This document shows, piece after piece, positions 52,949 to 61,658 of a stretch of DNA of 64,000 bases. This stretch comes from Bacteroidota bacterium (GTDB lineage: Bacteria > Bacteroidota > Bacteroidia > Bacteroidales > VadinHA17): assembly GCA_011050615.1 (NCBI GenBank), contig DRFJ01000057.1:1-64000 (forward strand), read 5' to 3'. A program made the translations under genes and the position numbers. Each line of letters begins with the position of its first letter. Position 1 is the stretch's first letter. The notes under the pieces were generated by a model. It was not told the DNA's origin. It saw only the letters and a program-made list of their open reading frames with translations, and ran no database searches.

Positions 52949-54028
52949 TCAGATTTCTTCATCATTGGGCCAGAAAGGTCCGAATTTAGCCTCTTCTGTC
53001 GGAAAATCAGGATTATTGGCATTCCACTCAAGAAGTACTGGTTTCCCGGAACTATCAATGCAAACATCCCAGGCTATTAACCTTGAATAAGGGAATTTTT
53101 TATGTGCCACCTTACATTTCTCAATAATCTCTCCAAACATCGGTATCTTAACATCCGAGTAAAGGTAACCGGTATTTTTATGTCTGTCTCCTATCTTCAT
53201 CCCTGTCTTATGATCGTAACTGTAAGGTTCAGGATTCCCGGCCAGGTCAAAGAAAAGGAAATCACCACCCATAGTACCATTGTCGACTCTCATGCCATCT
53301 TTACCAAATCGGAGCCATACATATTTTGGAATGACAGAACCATCTTTTTTAAGAAATGTATTGACCCGGAAGGTATTGACACTTTCCGGGTAAAGATCAT
53401 TTAAGACTTTATATTGCTCAACAAAGGGCTGGATAACATAATTTTTATCATTCGGCAGTTCATAAGGGCTGAAAGATGCCGGGTTAATAATTCTTACCTG
53501 CTCACCGCCCCATCCTGATTCTTCCTTTATGACAATATTATCATTATATTCTGACATAAAAGATTTTACATCATCTTTCCCTACGGTTTCCAGATCTGTA
53601 TTGAAGAACATTCCTGAGATAAAAAGAAACAAAGGTTTTAATGCAAAATCACCAAAAAGCCTGTAGTCATAGGTCTTTAAATCATTCAGATAAAGTGCAG
53701 GTTTAGGATTGATCCTTGGCAGGAACACAAACCTGTAATAATCATACGGCAACCATCCCTCCAGAAACTCTCCTCTGATTTCTGTATAAAGAGCGAGGTA
53801 ATGCCAGTAATTTTTACTTCCGAACCTATCTTTTGAATATTCTTTAATTGACTTTTTTAACTTATTACTTAAAACTTTAGTTTCTTTACTTTTAGTTACC
53901 ACATTCCGTCCCATATGAGCATCATTTCTGAGATATGCAAGAATAAGTTTATGCAGGAGGGCATCTGTAAATTTTTCAAAGATCATTCTTAGCCGAATGA
54001 TTATCTTACCAAGGTAAAGCCTTATCAT
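52949..54028 (-). CDS. Sugar-transfer associated ATP-grasp protein, copy 2 of 3
   Basis: A 359-residue paralogue of the proteins on both sides. It has YDYRLFGDFALKPLFLFI, IVIKEESGWGGEQVRIIN, SVNTFRVNTFLKKDGS and LIAWDVCIDSSGKPVLLEWN. The end (FGPFWPNDEEI) matches copy 1 (YGPFWTDDDEI) closely. Only 4 bp separate the two genes and the other neighbour overlaps by 4 bp, so the three are probably translated as a unit. Confidence 0.85.
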   Translation of the reverse strand: MIRLYLGKIIIRLRMIFEKFTDALLHKLILAYLRNDAHMGRNVVTKSKETKVLSNKLKKSIKEYSKDRFGSKNYWHYLALYTEIRGEFLEGWLPYDYYRFVFLPRINPKPALYLNDLKTYDYRLFGDFALKPLFLFISGMFFNTDLETVGKDDVKSFMSEYNDNIVIKEESGWGGEQVRIINPASFSPYELPNDKNYVIQPFVEQYKVLNDLYPESVNTFRVNTFLKKDGSVIPKYVWLRFGKDGMRVDNGTMGGDFLFFDLAGNPEPYSYDHKTGMKIGDRHKNTGYLYSDVKIPMFGEIIEKCKVAHKKFPYSRLIAWDVCIDSSGKPVLLEWNANNPDFPTEEAKFGPFWPNDEEI

Positions 54029-55131
54029 TTATTCAGATGCTTTACAGAATATTCCAGATCCCAGATATCATCATCCTCAGACCATAAGGGACCATATTTA
54101 GCCTCGAAAGGATAAAAGCCGGGTTCTTCAGCATTCCATTCGATGAGCTTTGGTTCACCCGTGTTTTCTATACAAACATCCCAGCCAATTACACGGGCAT
54201 AGGGAAATTTCTTGTGTGCCTGTCTGCATTTTTCCAGCATATCGTGGAACATAGGAATTTCAATATCTGAAAATACATAGCCCGTATTTTTGTGTCTGTC
54301 TCCTATTTCTATGCCGGTCTGCCATTCATATATCTTGCTATCAGGATTCCCATTTAAATTAAAATACAGATAATAACCACCGGATGACAGGTTGTCAACT
54401 TTAAGGTTATCAGCACCAAACCTGAGCATAACATATATAATCTTTACCAATCCGTCCTTTCTTAAGAAAGAAATTATCCTGAAAGTGTTAACACTGTCAG
54501 GATACAGGTCATCCAGTACTTTATACTGCCTAATATAGGGCTGTATAACATAGTTTTTCTTCTTATCCAGTTCTTCCGGAACAAATTCTGAAGAATGAAG
54601 TATACTGACCTCCTTACCACCACGACCACCTTCCTGTTTTATAACTATAGTATCATTATAATCAGAAAGAAATTTTATTAGCCGTTTTCTATCAATAATT
54701 TCCATGTCCGGATCAATAAACATACCTGAAACATAAATCAGGAGCGGTTTGATAGCGAAGTCTCCGAAAAGCCTGTAGTCATATGTCTTCAGGTCATTAA
54801 TTAGAACACCCGGTCTGGGGTTAAGATTTGGCAATAAAATAAATACATAGTAATCGTAAGGCATCCACCCGGGTACAAATTCTCCTCTTATTTCAGTATA
54901 AAGTGCCAGGTAAGGCCAGTAAGCAGTAGTGCCAAACTTATGCTTTGAGTAGTCTTTTATTGTTTTCAATAAACGCCTGTTTGTTATTCGCACTCCCTTT
55001 CGGCGAATAACACCTTTTCTCAACCTGTTTGCCTTTGCCCTTGCATTGAAAAAAATCCATTTCTTATAGAAATAATGAAACCACTTCTGGAGGGTTAATA
55101 TAAAACGCCAGATACTATTCCCTGAGCCCAT
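54025..55131 (-). CDS. Sugar-transfer associated ATP-grasp protein, copy 3 of 3
   Basis: A 368-residue paralogue of copies 1 and 2. It has YDYRLFGDFAIKPLLIYV, IVIKQEGGRGGKEVSILH, SVNTFRIISFLRKDGL and VIGWDVCIENTGEPKLIEWN. The ATP-binding loop is GGRGG here and GGWGG or SGWGG in the others, and the C-terminus is longer (LEYSVKHLNK). It is the most diverged of the three. It overlaps copy 2 by 4 bp. Confidence 0.85.
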   Translation of the reverse strand: MGSGNSIWRFILTLQKWFHYFYKKWIFFNARAKANRLRKGVIRRKGVRITNRRLLKTIKDYSKHKFGTTAYWPYLALYTEIRGEFVPGWMPYDYYVFILLPNLNPRPGVLINDLKTYDYRLFGDFAIKPLLIYVSGMFIDPDMEIIDRKRLIKFLSDYNDTIVIKQEGGRGGKEVSILHSSEFVPEELDKKKNYVIQPYIRQYKVLDDLYPDSVNTFRIISFLRKDGLVKIIYVMLRFGADNLKVDNLSSGGYYLYFNLNGNPDSKIYEWQTGIEIGDRHKNTGYVFSDIEIPMFHDMLEKCRQAHKKFPYARVIGWDVCIENTGEPKLIEWNAEEPGFYPFEAKYGPLWSEDDDIWDLEYSVKHLNK

Positions 55132-55142
55132 CTTTGTCCTTA

Positions 55143-56255
55143 TTATTTAAGTGCCCAGTGATTATTAATACAATATTCATAAACTTCATCGGTGAATTCA
55201 CCAAAAAACAAAGAGCCATGATATTGAGCAAATCGTATGGTGCCTCCGTTGATGTTTACCTCAATCATCCTCCATCTGCGTTCCGAGTCATAACAAAGAT
55301 CAAGGCATACCACTCCGGCGTAAAATATTTTTCCGGCAATTTTAAGTGCTGTTTCCTTCAATCCTTCGAAATCAGGAATTTCCTGAGTGAACCTTGCACC
55401 GGTATCAGGATGTTCAATATACTTTTTACCATATTTATCCACTGCAAAACCATTCATTGCCCCATCCTGTCTTATCATTGTAACAATACCTCCAGCCGTT
55501 TCATTATCCAGTGAACCCCCAACACCCATCCTCAGGACAACATTAACAATATGTAAGTTATTATCCTTAACAGAACGATAAATATTTACCCGCAAGGTAT
55601 TTATTCCGCTCTTATTGAACTGCTCATAGAATGAACCTTGCCTTATTCTTTCCTGCACCAAAAAGTTCTTCTTATTCCTTATAAGCGTAGCAAGTTCATC
55701 CTTATTCCTGGGGAAATATACATTCTGACCCCCGTAAGAATCCCTGTTGGGCTTAACGACCACCGGGTAATTTAGTTTGCCGGAGATGAACTCAATGTCA
55801 CTGAAGTCAACAGGATTCAGGTCACTATCCAGCCATTCACCGTCTACATTATGAAAATAATCTTCAGGGAAAATATTGCCCGGGAACCAGTGGTTATAAA
55901 AACTTTTATATGTAAGATATTCAACTGTTTTAGTATGATTTAAAGTAGGCTCGATATCGCTTACAAATATTTCTTCCGGTATGTACTTTGGATTTGCCAC
56001 ACCTGATATACTGGAACACACCCTTAAAGTAGCCATATTCAGCCTCCTGCTGAAGGGTTTCCAGAATTCCTTATGAGCGGTTTCTACAGATCGTTCACAT
56101 GGCTTATTGAAGTCCGGATATAAATCGAAAACCTTATTAAACCTTCTTTTCCACAGAATATGTGCTCCTCTCCTGATCAACAAATAGCTGATTACCCCCT
56201 TAAGTCGCTCTTTAAGAGGCAGTTTATTATTCTGAATTATTATTCTATACATCAT
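55143..56255 (-). CDS. ATP-grasp protein of the sugar-transfer associated group, divergent
   Basis: A 370-residue protein. It has VVVKPNRDSYGGQNVYF (ATP binding), QFNKSGINTLRVNIYRSV, and VVCLDLCYDSERRWRMIEVN with metal-binding glutamate and asparagine near the C-terminus. It keeps the order of ATPgrasp_ST motifs but is clearly separate from the tandem triplet. It begins the run of six ATP-grasp genes in transcription order, 14 bp after the deacetylase-like gene at 56270. Confidence 0.8.
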   Translation of the reverse strand: MMYRIIIQNNKLPLKERLKGVISYLLIRRGAHILWKRRFNKVFDLYPDFNKPCERSVETAHKEFWKPFSRRLNMATLRVCSSISGVANPKYIPEEIFVSDIEPTLNHTKTVEYLTYKSFYNHWFPGNIFPEDYFHNVDGEWLDSDLNPVDFSDIEFISGKLNYPVVVKPNRDSYGGQNVYFPRNKDELATLIRNKKNFLVQERIRQGSFYEQFNKSGINTLRVNIYRSVKDNNLHIVNVVLRMGVGGSLDNETAGGIVTMIRQDGAMNGFAVDKYGKKYIEHPDTGARFTQEIPDFEGLKETALKIAGKIFYAGVVCLDLCYDSERRWRMIEVNINGGTIRFAQYHGSLFFGEFTDEVYEYCINNHWALK

Positions 56256-56269
56256 GCGGTTGTTAAGAA

Positions 56270-57406
56270 TCAGACTTCAGTTATCAATTTACTTAATTGT
56301 AAGGAGGTCATAAATTCTATGTCAGGCCAGCGTCTGAGAGCTTCTGTGAGCAGTTGTTTCAGCAACACAAGAGACCGGTCCCGGTTCTTTTCATCAACAA
56401 AGCCGGCGTAATTTATACGGTGACTGGCTATTATTGCTGGCTTGTTCATACTGAATGCGATTGACATATCTCCTAAACATCTACCTACATGATCCCTTAT
56501 TCCGGAGTTAAACAATGATGGTTCAAAGATTGAATTCCTGACCAGGTAAATTTGCCCGAATTTATTCTTTTTCCCGAGGTAGACATTATGGTAAATACTT
56601 TTTTGTCCTGGAACCGGTTCACAGATCTTGCGTATACCCTGAAAAATATTAACCTCTTTTTCAAGGACTGCGTTATTATGGTCAGGGCTCCATATATAAT
56701 TAGGCGGTATTATTGTTCTGGATTTGTATTTAAAGAGTTTTTCAAATATGTCAAGTCCCTCAAGATAAACTTTAAGTTTTTCCTCTTTGTCTCTTAAAGA
56801 ACTGTATTTTGTGGCCTCAACAAAGTAGTTACCGAGGCCTTCAGGACCCAGGGTTAAATTTCCCGGCATTTCATTTTCAAAACCAAAATGAACAGCCTCA
56901 TTGCCCTTTTGAAGAGCGTCCATGAAAAGACTGACATTCAGATGTTCCCTGGCATGATACTGGGGAAAGAAAATTCTGTTTGTTATTCCTTCATTCCATA
57001 AACTGAAATTTTTGGTATGCTCTGGATACCTCTTAAAAGTGTCAGTTATTAACTCATAATAATACTTTTTAAAGTCATCTTTCCTTATTCTTTCAAAATC
57101 AGGGTTAGCCACCACACAGTTTGCAGTAAATACGGGATTATTACCATTCTTGTCCTTAAAAGTTTTCAGGAGGTTAAAAAGTAATTCCAGGTCATCCTGG
57201 CTTAAGAGCGTATCATATCTTTCATACGCAATCCTGTCAACAGGGTAACCTGCATTTAAACATTTCTGATACACTTCACGTGAAGGCATCCTTATGCTTC
57301 CCCAGTCATCAGACTCTATTACAACTATCTTACGCTTTGTACGCCAACCAGGTAAATTGGTGTACATGCGTGAGAGTAAAGAACGGAAAGTCATATGATT
57401 AGTCAA
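56270..57406 (-). CDS. Polysaccharide deacetylase-like protein (DDWGS type)
   Basis: A 378-residue paralogue of the protein at 46284. It has NLPGWRTKRKIVVIESDDWG near residue 17, HAREHLNVSLFMDAL near 165, and ASHRINYAGFVD near 340. The DD and late histidine would be the metal site of a NodB-like fold. The family is usually described only as polysaccharide (de)acetylase-like. A pair of such genes flanking an ATP-grasp array is notable. Confidence 0.7.
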   Translation of the reverse strand: MTNHMTFRSLLSRMYTNLPGWRTKRKIVVIESDDWGSIRMPSREVYQKCLNAGYPVDRIAYERYDTLLSQDDLELLFNLLKTFKDKNGNNPVFTANCVVANPDFERIRKDDFKKYYYELITDTFKRYPEHTKNFSLWNEGITNRIFFPQYHAREHLNVSLFMDALQKGNEAVHFGFENEMPGNLTLGPEGLGNYFVEATKYSSLRDKEEKLKVYLEGLDIFEKLFKYKSRTIIPPNYIWSPDHNNAVLEKEVNIFQGIRKICEPVPGQKSIYHNVYLGKKNKFGQIYLVRNSIFEPSLFNSGIRDHVGRCLGDMSIAFSMNKPAIIASHRINYAGFVDEKNRDRSLVLLKQLLTEALRRWPDIEFMTSLQLSKLITEV

Positions 57407-57436
57407 TTTAAATCTAAAAGCGGACGGGGTGAAACT

Positions 57437-58714
57437 CTACAATAGCTTCTTTAAACTCTCTATAACCGGTACCGTGTCGGTATAAAATGCTGCAATTATC
57501 GGGTTTCCTATAAAGGTCATAAGACCGTAATAGTCCATGCCCATCCTTATCGCCACAGTGCAAAAAAGGGCCAGAAAGGGTAGGGACAAAACCTGAATAA
57601 ATATTATTCCCTTTACCTCACGGAAAGAGGTAATGAATATGATAATAAAAGCCAGCATAAAGGTACTTGCCACAACAATATACCTTCCACCTGACGGTAC
57701 AAGGCTAAAAATATTTGCAGCCCCATACAATAAAAGTGAATAACAGAGAAGTGATGTAAGATCCTTCCTTTCCTTCAGTACTTTTCTTCCGAATAGATAA
57801 ATATAGATAACCATGGCATAGATAACCCATTTTACAGCCTGGTTAGAATAAATCATATACCAGTTCAGGGCTTCCCTGGCCAGACCTACTGATTCTGCGT
57901 AGTCGGGATTTGTATATGCAATTACCCTGCTATAAAAAACACCGGGCAAAAATGAGAGGGCTGACCGGACATCGAGCAGGTTAATTTCTCTAATGAATGC
58001 AGTTGCAATAAAGAAGACCAGGTAAATATTAGTCCTGTTTTTCAAGACATAATATATACCCAGCATGCCTATCGGAAACATGAATGAGAAATGGAAAAAG
58101 ACTGATATTAAAGCCCATACCAGCTTTTTCTTATTTCCATCAAGAAGATAGGGAAGGGTACCATAAAGGAAGATCTGGGCAGCAGTCCACATCCTGAAGC
58201 CGTTAATATTCCATATTGGATTAAGCAATGCAAAGGAGAAAATATAAACGAGGACCAGGAGGGTGACTTTTCCCTCCATTTTTTCGATCACGAACCAAAT
58301 ATTTCTTGAATAGAAGTAGCCGAAAATAGCCCCGAAAACTGTGAAAAGTATAACCGGATTGGCTGTAAGCCTGGAGACCAGAAAAGTAATAAGCGGTGAG
58401 GCAATATCAACATAGCCTGTACTTTCGGAATAAAAAGAACTCCAGAGTTCTTCAAGGTTCATTTTAGAATGGGCATACCGGAGAAATAACCTGGCATACC
58501 GGTCCGAATCGGCACCACCTTCCTGAGCTATGATAAATGTTAATCCCAGGAAAATACAAAATAACCAGAAAACATTTTTTGCCCAGGGCCTGTCCCAGTG
58601 TCTCAAGGCTCCAAGTGTTACTCCAAAAGGCCAGAAGAGGAAACTTATATAATAATTCATCCCTTCCTGCCTGTTTGCATAACTGAATAGTCTTTCCTGT
58701 ATTGCCCTGTCCAC
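57437..58714 (-). CDS. EpsG-like polysaccharide polymerase (Wzy)
   Basis: A 425-residue integral membrane protein with about ten hydrophobic segments (e.g. NVFWLFCIFLGLTFIIAQEG, LLVLVYIFSFALLNPIWN, VIYAMVIYIYLFG). It has an EpsG-type layout and GGADSDRYARLF in an early loop. It probably polymerises the repeat units at the outer face of the inner membrane. It lies 3 bp from the next glycosyltransferase gene. Wzy sequences are highly diverged, so the call rests on topology and position. Confidence 0.75.
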   Translation of the reverse strand: MDRAIQERLFSYANRQEGMNYYISFLFWPFGVTLGALRHWDRPWAKNVFWLFCIFLGLTFIIAQEGGADSDRYARLFLRYAHSKMNLEELWSSFYSESTGYVDIASPLITFLVSRLTANPVILFTVFGAIFGYFYSRNIWFVIEKMEGKVTLLVLVYIFSFALLNPIWNINGFRMWTAAQIFLYGTLPYLLDGNKKKLVWALISVFFHFSFMFPIGMLGIYYVLKNRTNIYLVFFIATAFIREINLLDVRSALSFLPGVFYSRVIAYTNPDYAESVGLAREALNWYMIYSNQAVKWVIYAMVIYIYLFGRKVLKERKDLTSLLCYSLLLYGAANIFSLVPSGGRYIVVASTFMLAFIIIFITSFREVKGIIFIQVLSLPFLALFCTVAIRMGMDYYGLMTFIGNPIIAAFYTDTVPVIESLKKLL

Positions 58715-58717
58715 TAC

Positions 58718-59830
58718 TTATTTATTATTTATCAAATCAAGAAATTTTTCTGCTACAACTGTTATATCATAGTTGGCTGGATCTGCCAGTTTCATCATAC
58801 TGCTGTAATTTCCATCCAGAAATTCTTCAAGCACTGATAAGTCTGTCCCCGATGTAATATTAAGTACAGGCCTGCCGGTGAGGGCATAATCTATCAGTTT
58901 GCTTGGTAATTGCGTTTGTGTATTATTGTCAAAATTAACAAGGAAATCCATACCTGCCAGGATTTTTAATAATTCCTCACGTGGCACATAATCTCTTATT
59001 GACAATCTTTCATTCAACAGATCCTTAAATGGCATTAAAAAGCCTGGTTGAGAAGTATATATGATGAACTTAAACTTTTTATTAATAGTGGATAAATACT
59101 TTAACATTGATGAAGGATCCCGCCTGCCCGGGATAAATCCTCCGGCATATGCAAACACAGGATAATCTGCTTCCTTCCTGAAAGAAGGCAAATTGATATT
59201 ACCAAGTTGAAATCCCTGTGGTATAATTCTGATCTTATCACGAAATTCTTTGTAATAGGCACTTCTTGCACCCTCAAATGGTACTGTGATGAAATCAGCT
59301 TTCCGGCTAAACCATTTCTCAATATATTTAAAATAGAATAACTTGCCGAATGAATCTGTGGTATCTCCCATATATGGATCCCCACAATCAGCAACCCAGA
59401 TATCTGCGATCCTGTGCTTTCCTCTTCTTGCTTTTGCCACTCCCCAGTGTATTGGGAAAGGGACAGCTATAGAAACCAGCAAATCGTAATTGTTTTCAGC
59501 TTTCAGCTTTGCCGCAACTTTATACATTAATTCAATATCCGGATACTCAAAAAGCAAATTCAGCAACCGTCTAACTGCACGCCTGATGAATGATCCAAGT
59601 CCTCCCTCGGTTAACTTGATTCGTTTAAACCTCAGGTTTCCCAGGTCCTTCAGCTTGATCTTTGTTTGTTGTGAAAAATCAGAATAATCAATTCCTTTGA
59701 AGGGGAAATATACCACTACATCATGCCCCTGTCTTGCGAATTCCTTTGCCAGCTCAGTGGTTCGAAAAGCACGGGGTGAGTTCTCGGGGTAAAACGTTGC
59801 TGAAACAATCAGTATTTTTCGTCTATTCAC
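58718..59830 (-). CDS. Glycosyltransferase family 4
   Basis: A 370-residue GT-B glycosyltransferase. It starts ILIVSATFYPENSPRAFRTTE with a GHDVVVYFPF segment, has FAYAGGFIPGRRDPSSMLKY in the donor domain, and ends with LPSKLIDYALTGRPVLNITSG. It acts on the cytoplasmic side to extend the lipid-linked unit. Donor and acceptor cannot be assigned from the sequence. Confidence 0.82.
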   Translation of the reverse strand: MNRRKILIVSATFYPENSPRAFRTTELAKEFARQGHDVVVYFPFKGIDYSDFSQQTKIKLKDLGNLRFKRIKLTEGGLGSFIRRAVRRLLNLLFEYPDIELMYKVAAKLKAENNYDLLVSIAVPFPIHWGVAKARRGKHRIADIWVADCGDPYMGDTTDSFGKLFYFKYIEKWFSRKADFITVPFEGARSAYYKEFRDKIRIIPQGFQLGNINLPSFRKEADYPVFAYAGGFIPGRRDPSSMLKYLSTINKKFKFIIYTSQPGFLMPFKDLLNERLSIRDYVPREELLKILAGMDFLVNFDNNTQTQLPSKLIDYALTGRPVLNITSGTDLSVLEEFLDGNYSSMMKLADPANYDITVVAEKFLDLINNK

Positions 59831-59905
59831 AGTTATAGAAATAATCTCCTAACAGAATAATCTTGTCTGGTTAAATTTACTAAAGTTATACATTGTATCT
59901 TTCTG

Positions 59906-61594
59906 TCAGTTTCTCTTTCCATCCAGAAGTCTTCGGACGATATAAAGTACTGTCAGTACATTTGAGTCAACCTGATAAGTGTAACGAAGCATTATGTCTT
60001 TGTAATAGGAAAGGACTTGATCTGGAAAATCTTCTATCGGATCAAGTAAGTTTTTCACAGTTACATCTCCAACTGCATATACCAGGTTCATACCTTCATT
60101 CAGAACAACACCTCTCCTTGTTAATCGTAATAGTAAGACTATTGCATAATTTGGTAATCCCCTTTTCAAAATAGATTTTAATGAGAATTTACTTTCTTTA
60201 TGATCATCGTTGGCATATGGGATATTCATTAACTGACTTACTAATCCTCTTCGTTCTTCCATTAAAAACTGGAGTGATCTATTCACTCTCTTTTCCGCTG
60301 GAATTTTCATCCAGATATCAATCCACTCCCTATCCCATGTAGGTTGCAAGGTTTTATATCCAAAAAACTCATATACTTTAATACTGTTTGAGATAAATTT
60401 CGCTTGCCTTTCCTGCCAATCACAATACCCCATAAAGTTCTTAGGGGTAGTTTTCGAGTTATCATACATATACTGAAGTTCAGTAAATACTGACGATCTA
60501 TCTTTTAATATTTTATTAGTTAGGACATTCTTTGAGAAAACATATTCCAAAGCTTCCTCTCTGGTTTCTAATTTCTGGGTATTCGCGTTAAATGCATCTT
60601 CGGGAACAACTGTATGTCCGGGGATAAATATATCCCCTTCGCGTAGAATCCTTTTTTCCTTTAATTCATAAACAGCCAGAAAATCCTGGATATGAGGTGT
60701 AGAGACCCCATTCCATGAATAGGAAAGATAGTCAGTAAATACTCCTGATGTATGCAACACTTTCCACTTTGTATCTGTATATTCTACAAAATGCCATTCA
60801 TAACCAAGAGCTTCAGCAACTTTCTTACTTATAGCTGATTGTTCATTATTGCGTGTACCATATGAAAAACAAATAACATTTTTTATTCCCAGCCTGTAAA
60901 GATAATTAACAACAAGCCTTGAATCATGACCCCCACTGAGGGGTATTATCCACCTGTTAACATCCGGATGGTTTTCGATCAAACGAGAGAAAATGAGAAT
61001 GAGTATACTATCGAATTCTTTTATATAATCAAGTTCCGGAAGATTCCTATATCTAACAGATTCTTTTGGTTTGAGTTCGAAGTATCGGTCTGAAATAATA
61101 TTATTATTACGAATAGTAACAATCTCACCAGCCTGGATGCTATAAACATCCTTATATACTGTACCTTTATTAAATACAGAACCAGAGCTACAAAACTCTA
61201 TAAGTTTTTTATAATCAACCTTAAAGCTACCGTTCTCTTTCTGGAACTCCTCAAGATTATCTGTTATAAATACCTTGTTTTTATAAACCCCATAAAAAAG
61301 TGGGTAACTTCTAATAACATCAGAAGCAATAATATAATCATCCCCATCCCTGAAAATTAATGAAAATGAACCGGTAGTATTTTCAAGTATCTCTTTTAAT
61401 TTTAATGCACTATCAGACTTGAAATGCGGATGTTCAAATTCGTCATATATTTTTCGGATCCAATCATATCCCAATACCTTTTCTCCCATCAATATTGGCA
61501 TACCATTAAGGTAAATATTGAACGAACCAAGATTTATCTTCTGCGGTTTAAACTTTGAATATAGATGTATTGATACGTCTGGGTTCATTTTCAT
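59906..61594 (-). CDS. Asparagine-synthase-like protein without the glutaminase cysteine
   Basis: A 562-residue protein. The C-terminal synthetase domain has the PP-loop WIIPLSGGHDSRLVVNYL near residue 215 and YDSRLVV-type adenylate binding, followed by ISKKVAEALGYEWHFVEYT. The N-terminal domain (about 1-200) is of the amidotransferase fold but begins MKMNPDVSIHLYSKFK, with no Cys at position 2. It therefore probably cannot hydrolyse glutamine, and may use free ammonia or another amine as nucleophile. It resembles beta-lactam-synthetase-like or polysaccharide-cluster asparagine synthases. The second such protein, with Cys2, is at 22447. Confidence 0.78.
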   Translation of the reverse strand: MKMNPDVSIHLYSKFKPQKINLGSFNIYLNGMPILMGEKVLGYDWIRKIYDEFEHPHFKSDSALKLKEILENTTGSFSLIFRDGDDYIIASDVIRSYPLFYGVYKNKVFITDNLEEFQKENGSFKVDYKKLIEFCSSGSVFNKGTVYKDVYSIQAGEIVTIRNNNIISDRYFELKPKESVRYRNLPELDYIKEFDSILILIFSRLIENHPDVNRWIIPLSGGHDSRLVVNYLYRLGIKNVICFSYGTRNNEQSAISKKVAEALGYEWHFVEYTDTKWKVLHTSGVFTDYLSYSWNGVSTPHIQDFLAVYELKEKRILREGDIFIPGHTVVPEDAFNANTQKLETREEALEYVFSKNVLTNKILKDRSSVFTELQYMYDNSKTTPKNFMGYCDWQERQAKFISNSIKVYEFFGYKTLQPTWDREWIDIWMKIPAEKRVNRSLQFLMEERRGLVSQLMNIPYANDDHKESKFSLKSILKRGLPNYAIVLLLRLTRRGVVLNEGMNLVYAVGDVTVKNLLDPIEDFPDQVLSYYKDIMLRYTYQVDSNVLTVLYIVRRLLDGKRN

Positions 61595-61658
61595 ATTATT
61601 TTATACGAGCCTCATTTAAAATATGACTATTCATTACTGAATGATAATAATAAGTAAG

